Counted from the stretch's first letter, positions 45,730 to 55,031 are shown. The stretch: 64,000 nt of DNA from Armatimonadota bacterium (GCA_016869025.1 VGFA01000003.1:1-64000); one strand, 5' to 3'. Numbers and translations: made by a program. The notes: generated from the letters alone by a model not told the origin.

Positions 45730-48420
45730 GTGACCCGCGACTCCTCGCTGACACCCATGATGCGCCAGTACCAGGAGCTAAAGGCCCGGCATCCGGGCGC
45801 GCTGCTCATGTTCCGGTTGGGCGACTTCTATGAGCTGTTCTTCGACGACGCGCGTGTGGCGGCGCGGGAACTCGAGATAGTGCTGACCTCCCGCGAGGTA
45901 GGCAAGGGACGGCGCGCGCCCATGTGCGGCGTGCCCCACCATGCCCTCGCCGGCCACCTGGCGCGGCTGGTGGACCGGGGATACCGCGTGGCGATCTGTG
46001 ACCAGGTCGAGGACCCAAGCAAGGCGCGCGGGCTGGTCCGCCGGGAGGTGACCCGGGTGGTCACGCCGGGCACCGTGATGGATGCCGCGTTGCTGCCGTC
46101 CAGAGAGCATCGCTACCTGGCGGCCGTCTCAGGCGAGGCCGGCGCATGGGGCGTGGCAGCGGCAGACCTCTCGACCGGGGACTTCATGGCGACCCAGATC
46201 GAGGGTCCCGACGCCGACCGCCGGCTGGCCGACGAGATCGCGCGCCTGGACCCGCGCGAGATCGCGATCCCCGCGGCCGAGGTTCCGTCCGGCACAAACC
46301 AGACAGGAGCCGGCCTTGCCGCCATGGACGGCGGGGCAGTGCAGACCGCGGGGGGCCGTTGGACGCACCTGGATGCCTGGCGCTTCGATCCGGGTGTGGC
46401 CCGGCGCGCGCTGCTCGATCACTTCCGCGTTACCTCACTGGACGGTTTCGGATGCGAGGCGTTGGCCCTCGCCACATCCGCGGCCGGTGCTCTGGTGCAG
46501 TACCTCCAGCAGACGCAACAGAGCCCTCTGGCGCACCTGCGCGGTCTGCGCGTGTACAGGACAGAGTCGGTCCTCGATCTGGATGAGATCACGCGCCGGA
46601 ACCTCGAGCTGCTGCGCAACCGCAGCGACGGCAGCGCGCGCCATACCCTGGTGGGCGTGCTGGATGAAACCATGACCGCGATGGGAGGGCGGCTGCTCAG
46701 GGAATGGTTGCTTCGGCCGCTGCTCGACGTGGATGCGATCTCGGCGAGACACCGCGCCGTGGGCGCCGCGCTGGAAGACCGCATCCGCAGGGAAGCCGTG
46801 CGCGGAACGCTGCGCGCGCTGCCTGACCTGGCCCGTCTCGTGGGACGGATTGGCCATGGTTCGGCAACCGCCCGCGACCTGTGCGCCCTGCGTGAGGGGC
46901 TCGAGCGGCTGCCGGGTCTGCGCGAGCAGGTTGCGCAGTTGCCTGATGCGCGATTCGCCGGCCTCGCGGAGGCGCTGGATCCGCACGGTGACATCGCCGC
47001 GCACATAGCCCGCGCGCTGGTGGACGATCCACCTGCTGGCCTGCGCGACGGAGGGATGATCCGGCCGGGCTATGCCCCCGCGCTTGACAGCCTTCGGGAG
47101 GCCGCCTCCGGCGGCAAGGCCTGGATAGCCGGCCTGGAGGCCTCCGAGCGTGAGCGCACCGGCATTCGCTCCCTGCGTGTGGGGTTCAACAAGGTCTTTG
47201 GGTACTACATCGAGGTGTCAAACGCCAACCAGCACCTCGTGCCCGCGGACTACGTCCGCAAGCAGACCCTGACCGGCGCCGAGCGGTACATCATGCCCGA
47301 GATGAAGGAGCGCGAGGACGCCATCCTGGGCGCCGAGGAGCGCATAGCCGCGCTGGAGTTGGAGCTGTTCTCGGCGCTTCGCGATGCGGTGGCCGCGAGG
47401 GCGTCTTCCCTGCAGGAGGTGGCGCGGGCGCTGGCCGAAACCGACGTGCTGCTGTCCCTGGCCGTGGCAGCGGAGAGGGGGGACTACGTCAGGCCCGAGA
47501 TCGCGGCCGAGCCGGTCCTCGAGATACGCGACGGCCGTCATCCGGTGGTGGAGCGTCTCCTGGAAGGCGAGCGATTCGTTCCCAACTCACTCCGGCTGGA
47601 CGTGCGCGACCGCGCTCTGCTGATCGTCACCGGCCCCAACATGGCGGGCAAGAGCACGCTGCTGCGCCAGGCAGCACTGATAGCCGTAATGGCGCAGATG
47701 GGCTCGTTCGTGCCGGCGGCCTGGGCGTGCGTGGGCATCACCGACCGCATCTTCACGCGGGTGGGGGCCACGGACGAGATCGCCTCGGGCCGGAGCACCT
47801 TCCTGGTAGAGATGCAGGAGGTTTCGCGCATCCTGCACGGCGCCACCGAGCGCAGCCTGATTCTACTGGACGAGGTCGGACGCGGCACCAGCACCTACGA
47901 TGGGATGAGCCTGGCATGGGCGGTGGTCGAGTACCTGCACAACCACATCGGTGCGCGCACGCTGTTTGCGACGCACTTCCATGAACTCACCGAGCTGGCA
48001 GAGGTGCTGCCCCGCGTCCACAACATAGCCATGCAGGTACAGGAGCAGGGCGAGCAGATCGTGTTCCTGCACACCGTGGCCGATGGCCGCGCGGACCGGT
48101 CGTACGGCATCCACGTGGCGCGGCTGGCGGGCATTCCAGGAGAGGTGATCGCGCTGGCCGGCCGTATCCTCCAGCAGCTCGAGGCAGCCGCGGCTCGGCC
48201 CGGCGAAGCCGATGCCGAACCCGTGCCCTCCCGGGCGCGCAGGCCCAGGCAACTGCCACTGGCGCTCGAACTTGCGTCACCGCTTGAAGAGGAGCTGCTG
48301 GGCATGGCCATCGAGACGATGACCCCGCTGGAAGCTCTGCGGGTTCTCGCGGAGCTGCGCGAACGCGCGCGCGTAAGGCGGGCCGGCGCCCCTGAACGCA
48401 AGGACAGGCGGCTGCAATGA
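45730..48420 (+). CDS. mutS: DNA mismatch repair protein MutS
   Basis: Mismatch-recognition ATPase, 896 residues. The N-terminal mismatch-binding domain has MFRLGDFYELFFDDA (the Phe-x-Glu reading motif), followed by connector, core, clamp and the ATPase with GPNMAGKST (about 634-642), and the signature LILLDEVGRGTSTYDGMSLAWAVVEYL. GTG 45730 gives MTRDSSLTPMMRQYQELK. No Shine-Dalgarno precedes it, and a -10 box ends 6 bases upstream. Overlaps mutL (ATGA). Confidence 0.97.
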   Translation: MTRDSSLTPMMRQYQELKARHPGALLMFRLGDFYELFFDDARVAARELEIVLTSREVGKGRRAPMCGVPHHALAGHLARLVDRGYRVAICDQVEDPSKARGLVRREVTRVVTPGTVMDAALLPSREHRYLAAVSGEAGAWGVAAADLSTGDFMATQIEGPDADRRLADEIARLDPREIAIPAAEVPSGTNQTGAGLAAMDGGAVQTAGGRWTHLDAWRFDPGVARRALLDHFRVTSLDGFGCEALALATSAAGALVQYLQQTQQSPLAHLRGLRVYRTESVLDLDEITRRNLELLRNRSDGSARHTLVGVLDETMTAMGGRLLREWLLRPLLDVDAISARHRAVGAALEDRIRREAVRGTLRALPDLARLVGRIGHGSATARDLCALREGLERLPGLREQVAQLPDARFAGLAEALDPHGDIAAHIARALVDDPPAGLRDGGMIRPGYAPALDSLREAASGGKAWIAGLEASERERTGIRSLRVGFNKVFGYYIEVSNANQHLVPADYVRKQTLTGAERYIMPEMKEREDAILGAEERIAALELELFSALRDAVAARASSLQEVARALAETDVLLSLAVAAERGDYVRPEIAAEPVLEIRDGRHPVVERLLEGERFVPNSLRLDVRDRALLIVTGPNMAGKSTLLRQAALIAVMAQMGSFVPAAWACVGITDRIFTRVGATDEIASGRSTFLVEMQEVSRILHGATERSLILLDEVGRGTSTYDGMSLAWAVVEYLHNHIGARTLFATHFHELTELAEVLPRVHNIAMQVQEQGEQIVFLHTVADGRADRSYGIHVARLAGIPGEVIALAGRILQQLEAAAARPGEADAEPVPSRARRPRQLPLALELASPLEEELLGMAIETMTPLEALRVLAELRERARVRRAGAPERKDRRLQ

Positions 48421-50114
48421 CGCCGATCCATGTGCTGGAACGGTCGGTCGCCGAGCGCATCGCCGCCGGCGAGGTGATCGAGCGCCCGGCCTCGGTGGTC
48501 AAGGAACTGGTGGAGAACGGCCTGGATGCCGGTGCCCGCGCGATCACCGTCGAGGCCGAGGGCGCGGGCCTCCGTCTGATCCGGGTGACCGACGACGGCG
48601 AAGGCATCCCGCCCGACCAGGTCGGCCTGGCCTTCGAGCGCTTTGCCACCAGCAAGATTGCCTGCGTCGAAGATCTGGAGCGGGTTACGAGCTACGGTTT
48701 CAGGGGTGAGGCCCTACCCAGCATCGCTGCGGTCGCCCGGGTGACGCTCACGACCCGGACGCAGGACGCTCTCAGCGCGGTGCGGGTTGTCGTGGTCGGC
48801 GGCGTGCCTCGGGCCTCGGGTGCCCACGGTGCCCCCCCTGGGACTACCGTGGAGGTGAGCGCGCTCTTCTACAACACTCCCGCACGCCTGAAGTTCCTGA
48901 GATCCCCGGCCCGTGAGCAGGCACTGCTTGCCGAGGCGCTGCAACGCGCGGCGATGGCGCATCCCGAGGTTGCCTTTCGGTTGATCACAGACGGCCGCGA
49001 AGCCGGGTGGTGGCCCCGAACAGAGCCGGGTCAACGTATGGCTGAGCTGCTAGGGGCAGGGACAGCCCAGGACCTGATTCCAGTGTGGGGCACGGTGCCT
49101 GCCGGCGCCTTCCACGGCTGGCTCGGGCGCCCGGAGCGCGGCCGGCCCAACCGCTCCGGAGCGCACCTCTTCGTCAACCACCGTCCTGTCCAGAGCGCGC
49201 TCCTCCGTAGAGCAGCGGAGCAGGGCTATGCGCAATTGATGCCCGTGGGACGATTCCCGGTCTTTGCGCTCTTCGTAGAGGTGGATCCGGCCGCACTCGA
49301 TGTCAACGTCCACCCGCGCAAAATGGAGGTGCGGTTCCGGGAGGAATCCCGGCTGTTCGGCGCCGTGGCCCACGGCGTGAGGGAGGCGCTGCTGTCGAGC
49401 CCGCTCATCCGTCAGGCGGCGGGCTCGGCGGGCCCCAAGGTCCTGGGGATGCCTGCCCAGGGAGAGATGCTTTCGTTGCTACGGGGAGTCGGGGAGGCCG
49501 CTGCGCGCGAGGCCGGAGCGGCCTATGCGGCTCCGCCTGCCAAGCGCATGCCAGTGCTCCGCCCGATCGGCCAGCTCCTCGACACGTATATCCTGGCCGA
49601 GGGCCCGGATGGTCTCTATCTCGTTGACCAGCATGCCGCGCACGAGCGCGTCCTCTACGAGCGTCTCATCGCGTCCCGCCGCAGAGGAAGCCTCACGAGC
49701 CAGGGCCTGGCGATTCCTCTGGCCGTGGAGCTCGTGCCCTCGCATATGGCGATGCTGATCGGCCACGGCGACCACCTCGCGCAGATGGGCTTCGAGGTTG
49801 AGCCGTTTGGCGCTGGCACCGCCATCTTGCGCGCGGTGCCGGCGACGGTCCCAGGCGTTCCGGGCGCGGACCTCCTGCTGCGCGCGATAGGCAGTCTTCA
49901 GGGGGATGGGGAGGAGGACCCCCTGGAGCGGATTGCCATCGCGACCGCCTGCCACACAGCGATACGCGCCGGAGACAGGCTGAGTCCCGATTCGGTCTCG
50001 GCGTTGCTGGCCGACCTGAACGCGGCCGAGGATCCGTTCACGTGCTTCCACGGCCGCCCCACGATCATCGCCGTTTCCCGCGAACAGATCGAACGATGGT
50101 TCCTGAGAGGATAG
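48417..50114 (+). CDS. mutL: DNA mismatch repair protein MutL
   Basis: GHKL ATPase coordinating mismatch repair, 565 residues. ATPase motifs: IAAGEVIERPASVVKELVEN, DDGEGI, FATSKI and GFRGEALPSIAAV. The C-terminal domain has the endonuclease motif DQHAAHERVLYE (about 404-415), so it is the nicking type found in species without MutH. In ELVENGLDAGA a Gly replaces the usual Ser. Overlaps mutS and miaA, one repair operon. Confidence 0.97.
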   Translation: MTPIHVLERSVAERIAAGEVIERPASVVKELVENGLDAGARAITVEAEGAGLRLIRVTDDGEGIPPDQVGLAFERFATSKIACVEDLERVTSYGFRGEALPSIAAVARVTLTTRTQDALSAVRVVVVGGVPRASGAHGAPPGTTVEVSALFYNTPARLKFLRSPAREQALLAEALQRAAMAHPEVAFRLITDGREAGWWPRTEPGQRMAELLGAGTAQDLIPVWGTVPAGAFHGWLGRPERGRPNRSGAHLFVNHRPVQSALLRRAAEQGYAQLMPVGRFPVFALFVEVDPAALDVNVHPRKMEVRFREESRLFGAVAHGVREALLSSPLIRQAAGSAGPKVLGMPAQGEMLSLLRGVGEAAAREAGAAYAAPPAKRMPVLRPIGQLLDTYILAEGPDGLYLVDQHAAHERVLYERLIASRRRGSLTSQGLAIPLAVELVPSHMAMLIGHGDHLAQMGFEVEPFGAGTAILRAVPATVPGVPGADLLLRAIGSLQGDGEEDPLERIAIATACHTAIRAGDRLSPDSVSALLADLNAAEDPFTCFHGRPTIIAVSREQIERWFLRG

Positions 50115-51064
50115 CCGCAGCCGACCGCCTTGCCGTGCTGTGCGGCCCGACCGCGGTGGGCAAGACCGCGGTGGCCGTCGCGCTGGCTGAGCGCATGGGC
50201 GCTGAGATCGTCGCGGCCGACTCCCGCTCGGTCTACCGCGGCGCGGATGTCGGGACGGCCAAGCCGACCCCTGACGAGCGCCGCCGCGTGCGGCACCACC
50301 TGCTCGACGTGGCCGATCCAGACGAGGCGTTCACCCTGGCCGACTACCAACGGCTGGCCCGGCAGGCGCTGGCCGACATACGCGCGCGGGCCCGGCTGCC
50401 GCTGCTGGTGGGAGGGACAGGCCTCTACATCCGCGCGGTCGTGGACGATCTCGCCCTTCCGCCTGTGTCTCCGGACCCTGCGCTGCGCGCCGCCCTTGAG
50501 GCAGAAGAGCGAAGCCACGGGCCCGGACACCTGCACGCGCGACTTGCCGGCCTCGATCCGGGCGCGGCGGCCCGCATCCACCCACACAACCTGCGCCGGG
50601 TGATCCGCGCGATGGAGGTTGTCCTGCGGACCGGGCGCCCCATATCGGCGCAGCAGAACCAGGGCATCGGGAGTGTAGTCGGTACCGTGACGATGGTGGG
50701 GCTCACGATGGAGCGGGCGCACCTCTACCGGCGCATTGACGCGCGCGTCGAGGCACAGTTGGCCTCCGGGCTCGCGGAAGAAACCCGGCGCCTGCTGCAT
50801 CAAGGCATTCCTCTGACCGCCCCGATAATGCAGGCGCTCGGATACAAGGAGATGGCCGGATGGTTGACGGGTGCCTACGACGCCGTCGAGGCCGTCCGGC
50901 GCCTGAAGCGCAACACGCGCCGCTACGCGAAACGGCAGCTTACTTGGTTCAGGCGCGATGCACGGATCCGGTGGGTGGATGCAACCGATCTGACGCAGGG
51001 AAGCGCGATCGATCGCGTGCATGCTATCATGAACTCGATGCTGTTCAGACAAGTGGAGGCGTGA
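50096..51064 (+). CDS. miaA: tRNA dimethylallyltransferase MiaA
   Basis: Adds a dimethylallyl group to A37 of tRNAs reading U-starting codons. Length 322. P-loop GPTAVGKT (17-24), ADSRSVYRGADVGTAKP, VGGTGLYIRAV and the C-terminal ALGYKEM and RRYAKRQLTWFRRD are all typical. ATG 50096 overlaps the mutL end by 19 bases. The mutS-mutL-miaA order is common. No hfq follows. Confidence 0.96.
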   Translation: MVPERIAAADRLAVLCGPTAVGKTAVAVALAERMGAEIVAADSRSVYRGADVGTAKPTPDERRRVRHHLLDVADPDEAFTLADYQRLARQALADIRARARLPLLVGGTGLYIRAVVDDLALPPVSPDPALRAALEAEERSHGPGHLHARLAGLDPGAAARIHPHNLRRVIRAMEVVLRTGRPISAQQNQGIGSVVGTVTMVGLTMERAHLYRRIDARVEAQLASGLAEETRRLLHQGIPLTAPIMQALGYKEMAGWLTGAYDAVEAVRRLKRNTRRYAKRQLTWFRRDARIRWVDATDLTQGSAIDRVHAIMNSMLFRQVEA

Positions 51065-52221
51065 TGCAGTCACAGCGACTTCGCAGAATCGGCGCTTACA
51101 TGTTTGCCGACCTCGACCGCAAGCAGGCCGTGCTGGAAGCTCGTGGGGTGGATGTGATCAACCTTGGGGTAGGGGATCCCGACCTGCCGACGCCGCCGCA
51201 CATCGTACGTGCCCTTGAGGAAGGCGCCCAGGACCCGCGCACGCACCGGTATCCGCCCTACCGGGGAACCGAGGCGTTCCTGCGGGCGGCCGCGGATTGG
51301 ATTCTGAGCCGGTTCGGCGTGCGCGTGGATCCTGAGCAAGAGGTGCTGGCGCTCATCGGCTCAAAGGAAGGCCTGGCACACCTGCCCTGGGCCGTGTTGA
51401 ACCCCTCCGAGGTCGCGCTCGTGCCCGATCCAGGTTACCCGGTCTACCGGTCCTCAACGATAATGGCCGAGGGCGAAGTGGTGGCGATGCCGCTGGAGGC
51501 CGACCGCGGCTTCCTGCCGGATTTCGACCGCATTCCCACGGAGGTTCTGCGGCGCGCGCGGCTGGTCTTTCTCAACTACCCCAACAACCCCACCGGTGCC
51601 ACCGCCGATCTGGAGTTCTTCGCGCGCGCGGTGGAGTTCGCACGACGCCACAATCTGCTGGTCGCGCATGACAACTCCTACTGCGAGATCGCCTACGACG
51701 GCTACCGCCCCCCGAGCATCCTCGAGGTGGACGGCGCCCGGGAGGTGGCGATAGAACTTCACTCGCTTTCCAAGGCGTTCAACATGACCGGATGGCGGGT
51801 TGGGTTTGCCGCAGGATGCGCCGAGGCCGTAGGCGCGTTGGGCGCGCTCAAGACCAATGTGGACTCCGGCGTCTTCCGGGCGGTACAGCACGCGGCGGTG
51901 GCCGCGCTCACCGGTCCCCAGGATGTTATCACGCCCACGCTCGCGACCTACCGCTCCCGTCGGGATCGGCTTGTCTCAGCCCTGCGCTCGGTCGGGTGGT
52001 CCCCGCCGGTGCCGAGGGCGACGCTGTACGTATGGATGCCCACCCCGGGCGGCGCCTCTTCGGTGGCGTTTGCCGCCGAGGTCCTGGAGCGCACCGGCGT
52101 GGTCATCACGCCCGGGATCGGCTACGGTACCCACGGTGAGGGATACGTACGCCTGTCGCTCACCACCCCGGACGCGCGGCTCGACGAGGCGCTGGATCGC
52201 ATCCGGAAGGCCTATGCGTAG
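51064..52221 (+). CDS. Class I/II aminotransferase, LL-diaminopimelate aminotransferase (DapL)-like
   Basis: Fold-type I PLP aminotransferase of 385 residues. Motifs: INLGVGDPDLPTP, NYPNNPTGATA, and the PLP Lys in SLSKAFNMTGWRVGFAAG, which with HRYPPYRG is close to the DapL/YugH branch. DapL makes LL-diaminopimelate directly from tetrahydrodipicolinate. The presence of dapA, dapB and asd in the window fits that role, but other amino-acid aminotransferases share these motifs. ATG 51064 has GGAGG (51055-51059) and overlaps the miaA stop. Confidence 0.85.
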   Translation: MQSQRLRRIGAYMFADLDRKQAVLEARGVDVINLGVGDPDLPTPPHIVRALEEGAQDPRTHRYPPYRGTEAFLRAAADWILSRFGVRVDPEQEVLALIGSKEGLAHLPWAVLNPSEVALVPDPGYPVYRSSTIMAEGEVVAMPLEADRGFLPDFDRIPTEVLRRARLVFLNYPNNPTGATADLEFFARAVEFARRHNLLVAHDNSYCEIAYDGYRPPSILEVDGAREVAIELHSLSKAFNMTGWRVGFAAGCAEAVGALGALKTNVDSGVFRAVQHAAVAALTGPQDVITPTLATYRSRRDRLVSALRSVGWSPPVPRATLYVWMPTPGGASSVAFAAEVLERTGVVITPGIGYGTHGEGYVRLSLTTPDARLDEALDRIRKAYA

Positions 52222-52248
52222 GCGCGGCCAGGGAAGGGGGGTGCCGTA

Positions 52249-54126
52249 ATCGGCACGATCTGGGGGCTACCCCGCACCGTAGCGCCGACCCACCGCCGGA
52301 TGCTGGAGACCCTTGAGCGGCGGAAGGCGCCGGCGAACCGCATTGCAGGCGTAGACCTGATCGAGATTCTCGCCCACCTCGCCCACGCGCTCAAGCGCGA
52401 GGTGGGCGTGCTCCTCGACCGCAACGGCACGGTCGCCCACGTGATAGTGAGCCGGCGCTGGCAGTCCCTTGCTGACGAGATGGGACGGCGGGTGGGGGGA
52501 CGCGGTTCCATGCTGCGATACATCGAAGCACATCCCCACGCCGACGGCCGGCCCGACGACGGCGACTCCCGGGTGCTCGAACGGCTCGACCTGGACCTGG
52601 TGATCACCGTGGGCACCAGCCGCGGCCGCCCCACGGGATTCTGGTTGTTGGAACAGACCCAGACCAGGGCTGCGGGAGACGGCACCAGGACGGCCGTGGA
52701 AGGACCGCACGCGCTCGCAGTGCTCGATGATCTGGACCTCCAGCCGCTCACGCGCATGGCCGACGCCGCTCGGCGGCGGGCCGGCGCGCGAGCCACCACC
52801 ATGGGCCGGCCGGAGCGCGCGGTAATGGTCGCCCTGGACCGCTCCGGGGATGCGGGCCCATCGCTGGCCGAACTCTCGAGCCTGGCCCGGACGGCCGGGG
52901 CAGACCCGGTCGCCACAGTGATTCAGCGCCGCACCCGGCCTGACCCTGCTCGCTACCTGGGAAAGGGCAAGGTGGACGAGGTCCTGCGTACCACCGAGGC
53001 GTCCACAGCCGATCTGGTCCTGGTTGACGACGAACTTACGCCTGTGCAGCAGCGGGTGCTGGAGAGCGACCTCGGCGTCAAGGTTCTGGACCGCACCGCG
53101 CTCGTGCTCGACATCTTCGCTCAGCGCGCCAGGAGCCGGGAGGGCCGGCTGCAGGTCGAACTCGCCCAGCTCAACTACCTGCTGCCCCGCCTCACCGGCC
53201 GCGGGGTGCTGCTCTCAAGGCTGGGAGGCGGGATCGGTACGCGCGGGCCCGGCGAGACGAAGCTGGAGGTTGACCGCAGGCGTATCCGCTCCAGAATCAC
53301 TGAACTGCAGCGCGAGATCAACGCGGTCCAGCGGCACCGGGGACGGCAACGGCGGCCCCGGCAGGATGCCGCTCTACCCCAGGTCGCGCTTGTGGGTTAC
53401 ACGAACACGGGCAAGTCCACGCTGCTCAACGCCCTGACCGGAGCCGGGGTATTCGTGGAGGACAAGTTGTTTGCCACGCTGGACCCAACGGTACGACGCC
53501 TGGTGCTGCCGGACCGGCGGCCGATCGTGCTGGCGGACACGGTCGGGTTCATCCGGCGGCTGCCCACGCAGCTCATTGCGGCGTTTCGCGCCACGCTCGA
53601 AGAGGTAGTGCACGCCGACCTGCTGCTCCACGTGGCCGACGCCAGCCATCCTGATTGGCCCGAGCAGGTTCGCGTCGTGACAGAAGTGCTGGCCTCACTG
53701 GGAGCAGGCAGTCATCCCACGCTCCTTGTCCTTAACAAGACCGATGCGTTGACCCCAGAACGGGTGCGGCGGTTGATCGCGGCAAACCCGGAGGCCGTGG
53801 CCGTGTCGGCGGCGCGAAGCGAAGGGCTTCCCGGACTGCTTGACGCAATCGGGCGCAGGCTGCCTGAGCCGTGGGTACGGCTTCGCCTGCACGTGCCCTA
53901 CAGCGATGCCAGGCTCGTGGCGCAGATCCATGACCAGGGCAGGGTGATGGCACAGCGGTACGGGGAGGAGGGGGTCTGGATTGAGGCCGAGGTCCCTGGA
54001 CCGCTCGCGGTGCAACTGCGGGCGCTTAAGACCCCGGCGCTGGCGCGCCGGCCCGGGCAAAGGGGTCAGTCCAGGCGGCGAAGCACCGCTACTGCCTTGC
54101 CCTCGACAACGATCTCGTCGGCGTAG
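52249..54126 (+). CDS. hflX: Ribosome-associated GTPase HflX
   Basis: HflX splits stalled ribosomes. The long form has an extra N-terminal domain, then the HflX glycine-rich domain (TRPDPARYLGKGKVDEV, QVELAQLNYLLPRLTG, GGGIGTRGPGETKLE) and the G domain with G1 GYTNTGKST and DTVGFI. The only ATG (52300) would cut the conserved start: the frame continues upstream as IGTIWGLPRTVAPTHRRMLETLE, matching the family opening G-NT-x-GL. Between the preceding stop (52219-52221) and 52300 there is no ATG, GTG, TTG or CTG. ATC 52249, 7 bases after GGAAGGGGGG, is the proposed start. The last 61 bases overlap lexA on the other strand. Confidence 0.9.
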   Translation: MGTIWGLPRTVAPTHRRMLETLERRKAPANRIAGVDLIEILAHLAHALKREVGVLLDRNGTVAHVIVSRRWQSLADEMGRRVGGRGSMLRYIEAHPHADGRPDDGDSRVLERLDLDLVITVGTSRGRPTGFWLLEQTQTRAAGDGTRTAVEGPHALAVLDDLDLQPLTRMADAARRRAGARATTMGRPERAVMVALDRSGDAGPSLAELSSLARTAGADPVATVIQRRTRPDPARYLGKGKVDEVLRTTEASTADLVLVDDELTPVQQRVLESDLGVKVLDRTALVLDIFAQRARSREGRLQVELAQLNYLLPRLTGRGVLLSRLGGGIGTRGPGETKLEVDRRRIRSRITELQREINAVQRHRGRQRRPRQDAALPQVALVGYTNTGKSTLLNALTGAGVFVEDKLFATLDPTVRRLVLPDRRPIVLADTVGFIRRLPTQLIAAFRATLEEVVHADLLLHVADASHPDWPEQVRVVTEVLASLGAGSHPTLLVLNKTDALTPERVRRLIAANPEAVAVSAARSEGLPGLLDAIGRRLPEPWVRLRLHVPYSDARLVAQIHDQGRVMAQRYGEEGVWIEAEVPGPLAVQLRALKTPALARRPGQRGQSRRRSTATALPSTTISSA

Positions 54127-54683
54127 GTCGGCTCCATGGCCGCGTTGGCAGGCTGCAGACGGACCCGCCCGCGCTCGCGGAAGAACTGCTTGACAGTAAC
54201 CTCGTCCTCGAGTCGCGCCACCACAATGTCGCCGTTGCGGGCGGTCTGCTGGCGTCGCACAACCAGCAGGTCGCGGTCGAGGATGCCTGCCTCGATCATG
54301 CTATCACCGTGCACCCGCAGCACGAACGCCTCGGCCCCGTCTGTCCAGCCGGAGGGCACCGGCACATAGTCCTCGATGTTCTGGTCGGCGAGAATCGGGG
54401 TGCCGGCGGCGACGCGTCCGATCAGCGGCAGCGCGACGCCCAGATACTGCCTGCCCGCTCCGGGGGCGCCACGCAGCAGCTCAAGCGCACGCGGCTTGCT
54501 GGGATCGCGGCGCAGGCAACCCTTGCGCTCGAGCGCCTCCAGGTGACTGTGCACGGTCGAGCTGCTGGTCAACCCCATCGCCTGGCCGATCTCGCGTACC
54601 GAGGGCGGGTATCCGCGCGATTCTATGAAGCGCGTCACGAAGGCAAGGATCTCTTGCTGTCGCCGCGTGAGCCCGGATGCCAT
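54066..54683 (-). CDS. lexA: SOS repressor LexA
   Basis: Repressor of the SOS regulon that cuts itself when RecA is active. 205 residues: an N-terminal winged helix (1-70, GYPPSVREIGQAMGLTSSSTVHSHL) and an S24 protease domain with the cleavage site A93-G94 and the catalytic Ser128 (HGDSM) and Lys165 (VTVKQFF). ATG 54683 has AGGAGG upstream. It has its own LexA box, so it is self-regulated. A CCTCCC/GGGAGG hairpin (54702-54718) lies in its leader. Tail-to-tail with hflX. Confidence 0.97.
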   Translation of the reverse strand: MASGLTRRQQEILAFVTRFIESRGYPPSVREIGQAMGLTSSSTVHSHLEALERKGCLRRDPSKPRALELLRGAPGAGRQYLGVALPLIGRVAAGTPILADQNIEDYVPVPSGWTDGAEAFVLRVHGDSMIEAGILDRDLLVVRRQQTARNGDIVVARLEDEVTVKQFFRERGRVRLQPANAAMEPTYADEIVVEGKAVAVLRRLD

Positions 54684-54729
54684 GGTCGCCTCCTAGAAAG
54701 ACCTCCCAGGCCGGGAGGCCTCCAAGGGA

Positions 54730-54757
54730 ATGATAGCAGACCATGGGCTGTATGCAA
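54730..54757 (-). promoter_or_regulatory. lexA promoter
   Basis: On the minus strand: TTGCAT (54757-54752), a 16-base spacer and TATCAT (54735-54730) with TG-C before it. The LexA box overlaps the -35. Confidence 0.7.
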
Positions 54758-54768
54758 ACATGCGTTCG
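54755..54768 (-). promoter_or_regulatory. LexA (SOS) box of lexA
   Basis: Minus strand CGAACGCATGTTTG, a match to CGAAC-N4-GTTYG and the same kind as the recA box. It overlaps the -35 hexamer, a normal layout for autorepression. Confidence 0.82.
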
Positions 54769-54810
54769 GGTTCGAGGGGGGCCTTTCGAGTGCTTCGCAT
54801 AATGTCTCTT

Positions 54811-55031
54811 ATGTTAAGTAAGCAAATCCCGCAAGGAAGGAGGGCGTGATGAACCGGTACCTCTCCCTGCTCGTGCGAGGTTTCTTCCTTACCGCCCCTC
54901 GAACCGCGGCTGCCGCTTCTCGAGAAACGCAGCCAGGCCTTCTCTGTGGTCGGAGGTTTGGCCGGCGGTCTCCTGGAGAAGCGCTTCGTTTTCGAGTGCG
55001 GTTTCGAGTGATGCGCACAGGCCGGCATTGA
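54811..55031 (+). other. Possible small reading frames antisense to the crotonase gene end
   Basis: ATG 54811 opens a 12-codon frame ending in TGA at 54847-54849, which overlaps ATG 54849 of a 60-codon frame (to 55031). AAGGAAGGAGG stands 5-8 bases before the second ATG, a strong ribosome binding site. The second frame begins MNRYLSLLVRGFFL but is antisense to the crotonase gene from 54889 on, so the downstream residues follow from that gene. It may be a real short protein, a decayed gene or chance. Confidence 0.25.
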
